This document shows positions 11,906 through 12,065 of a stretch of DNA of 12,065 bases, piece by piece. The position numbers and the translations under genes are program-made. The DNA comes from Phil1 sp964612925 (lineage in GTDB: Bacteria; Bacillota; Clostridia; Christensenellales; CAG-138), in the NCBI GenBank assembly GCA_964612925.1, contig CAZTFU010000039.1, forward strand, positions 1 to 12,065, in the 5' to 3' direction. Each line of letters opens with the position of its first letter. The first letter of the stretch is position 1. Under the pieces are notes generated by a model. It saw only the letters and a program-made list of their open reading frames with translations. It was not told the origin of the DNA and did not search any database.

Positions 11906-12065
11906 TATGAGGAGGATTGGGAGAGAAGTTTTTCGCCATTCGCTCTTCACTGCCATTGGATTCTCCCATGGGGGAGCCAAGGTGGGTGCTTTAGGTGAGA
12001 GGTAGAAAGTAGGAAGAAAAAGTCTCCCTTTAAGCCCTCTGAAATAAGAAACACACGGTTTTGCA
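11906..12065. repeat. Repeat fragment at the right edge, no gene seen
   Basis: The stretch has no coding frame I would support. CTCCC-ATG-GGGGAG near 11962-11976, followed by CCAAG, matches the C-run/G-run dyad of the hairpin repeats at 8524-9474. The segment around 11938-11965 also loosely resembles the reverse complement of 8949-8975. The copy is cut by the window end or degenerate. Confidence 0.45.

Noticed and set aside
1..12065. tRNA, rRNA, integrase, att site, toxin-antitoxin or defence genes
   Set aside because: I found no cloverleaf, rRNA segment, recombinase motif or convincing direct-repeat att pair; the prophage ends are not fixed by this window.

Overview
The window looks like part of a Firmicutes genome, most likely a gut Clostridia lineage. 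The signs are a Zn-containing DnaI/DnaC-type helicase loader, a DUF1292 protein, GGAGG-type ribosome sites, consensus sigma-A promoters, heavy use of ATA and AGC codons, and GC-rich hairpin repeats between genes. It holds the structural and lysis half of a short-tailed (podovirus-like) prophage, followed by ordinary host genes.

Bases 1-366 are mostly non-coding and dense in signals. After what may be the last codons of an upstream gene come seven direct repeats of exactly 11 bp (112-188). Next are a near-consensus promoter (214-242), two successive hairpins each followed by seven T's (252-291 and 303-329), a perfect 16-bp palindrome (331-346) and the ribosome site of the first phage gene. Together they look like the control region of the phage late operon, with transcription possibly gated just after it starts.

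Bases 367-7438 are one tightly packed plus-strand operon. In order it encodes a scaffold-like protein, an N4-gp56/P22-type major capsid protein, a small unknown protein, a head-tail adaptor, a propeller-like tail (nozzle) protein, a 57-aa coiled-coil protein, a virion protein with a peptidoglycan-binding domain, a BppU-like receptor-binding adaptor, an NlpC/P60-SH3 endolysin and a holin. No terminase, portal or integrase is visible; if present they lie outside the window.

Bases 7489-8412 encode a helicase loader that looks chromosomal. Its promoter starts in the last codons of the holin gene, and it ends at a strong intrinsic terminator. From 8476 to 9645 I see no gene, only nested palindromic and inverted repeats, including two ~116-bp inverted copies whose internal hairpin shows compensatory base changes.

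A divergent pair follows: a DUF1292 protein with a Cys/His/Asp-rich tail (minus strand) and a GNAT-like acetyltransferase (plus strand), with promoters for both in the gap. The last gene is glyceraldehyde-3-phosphate dehydrogenase, with a strong extended -10 promoter, a leader hairpin and its own terminator. It has unusual residues at positions known to affect coenzyme choice. The final ~150 bases hold another repeat fragment and no gene.
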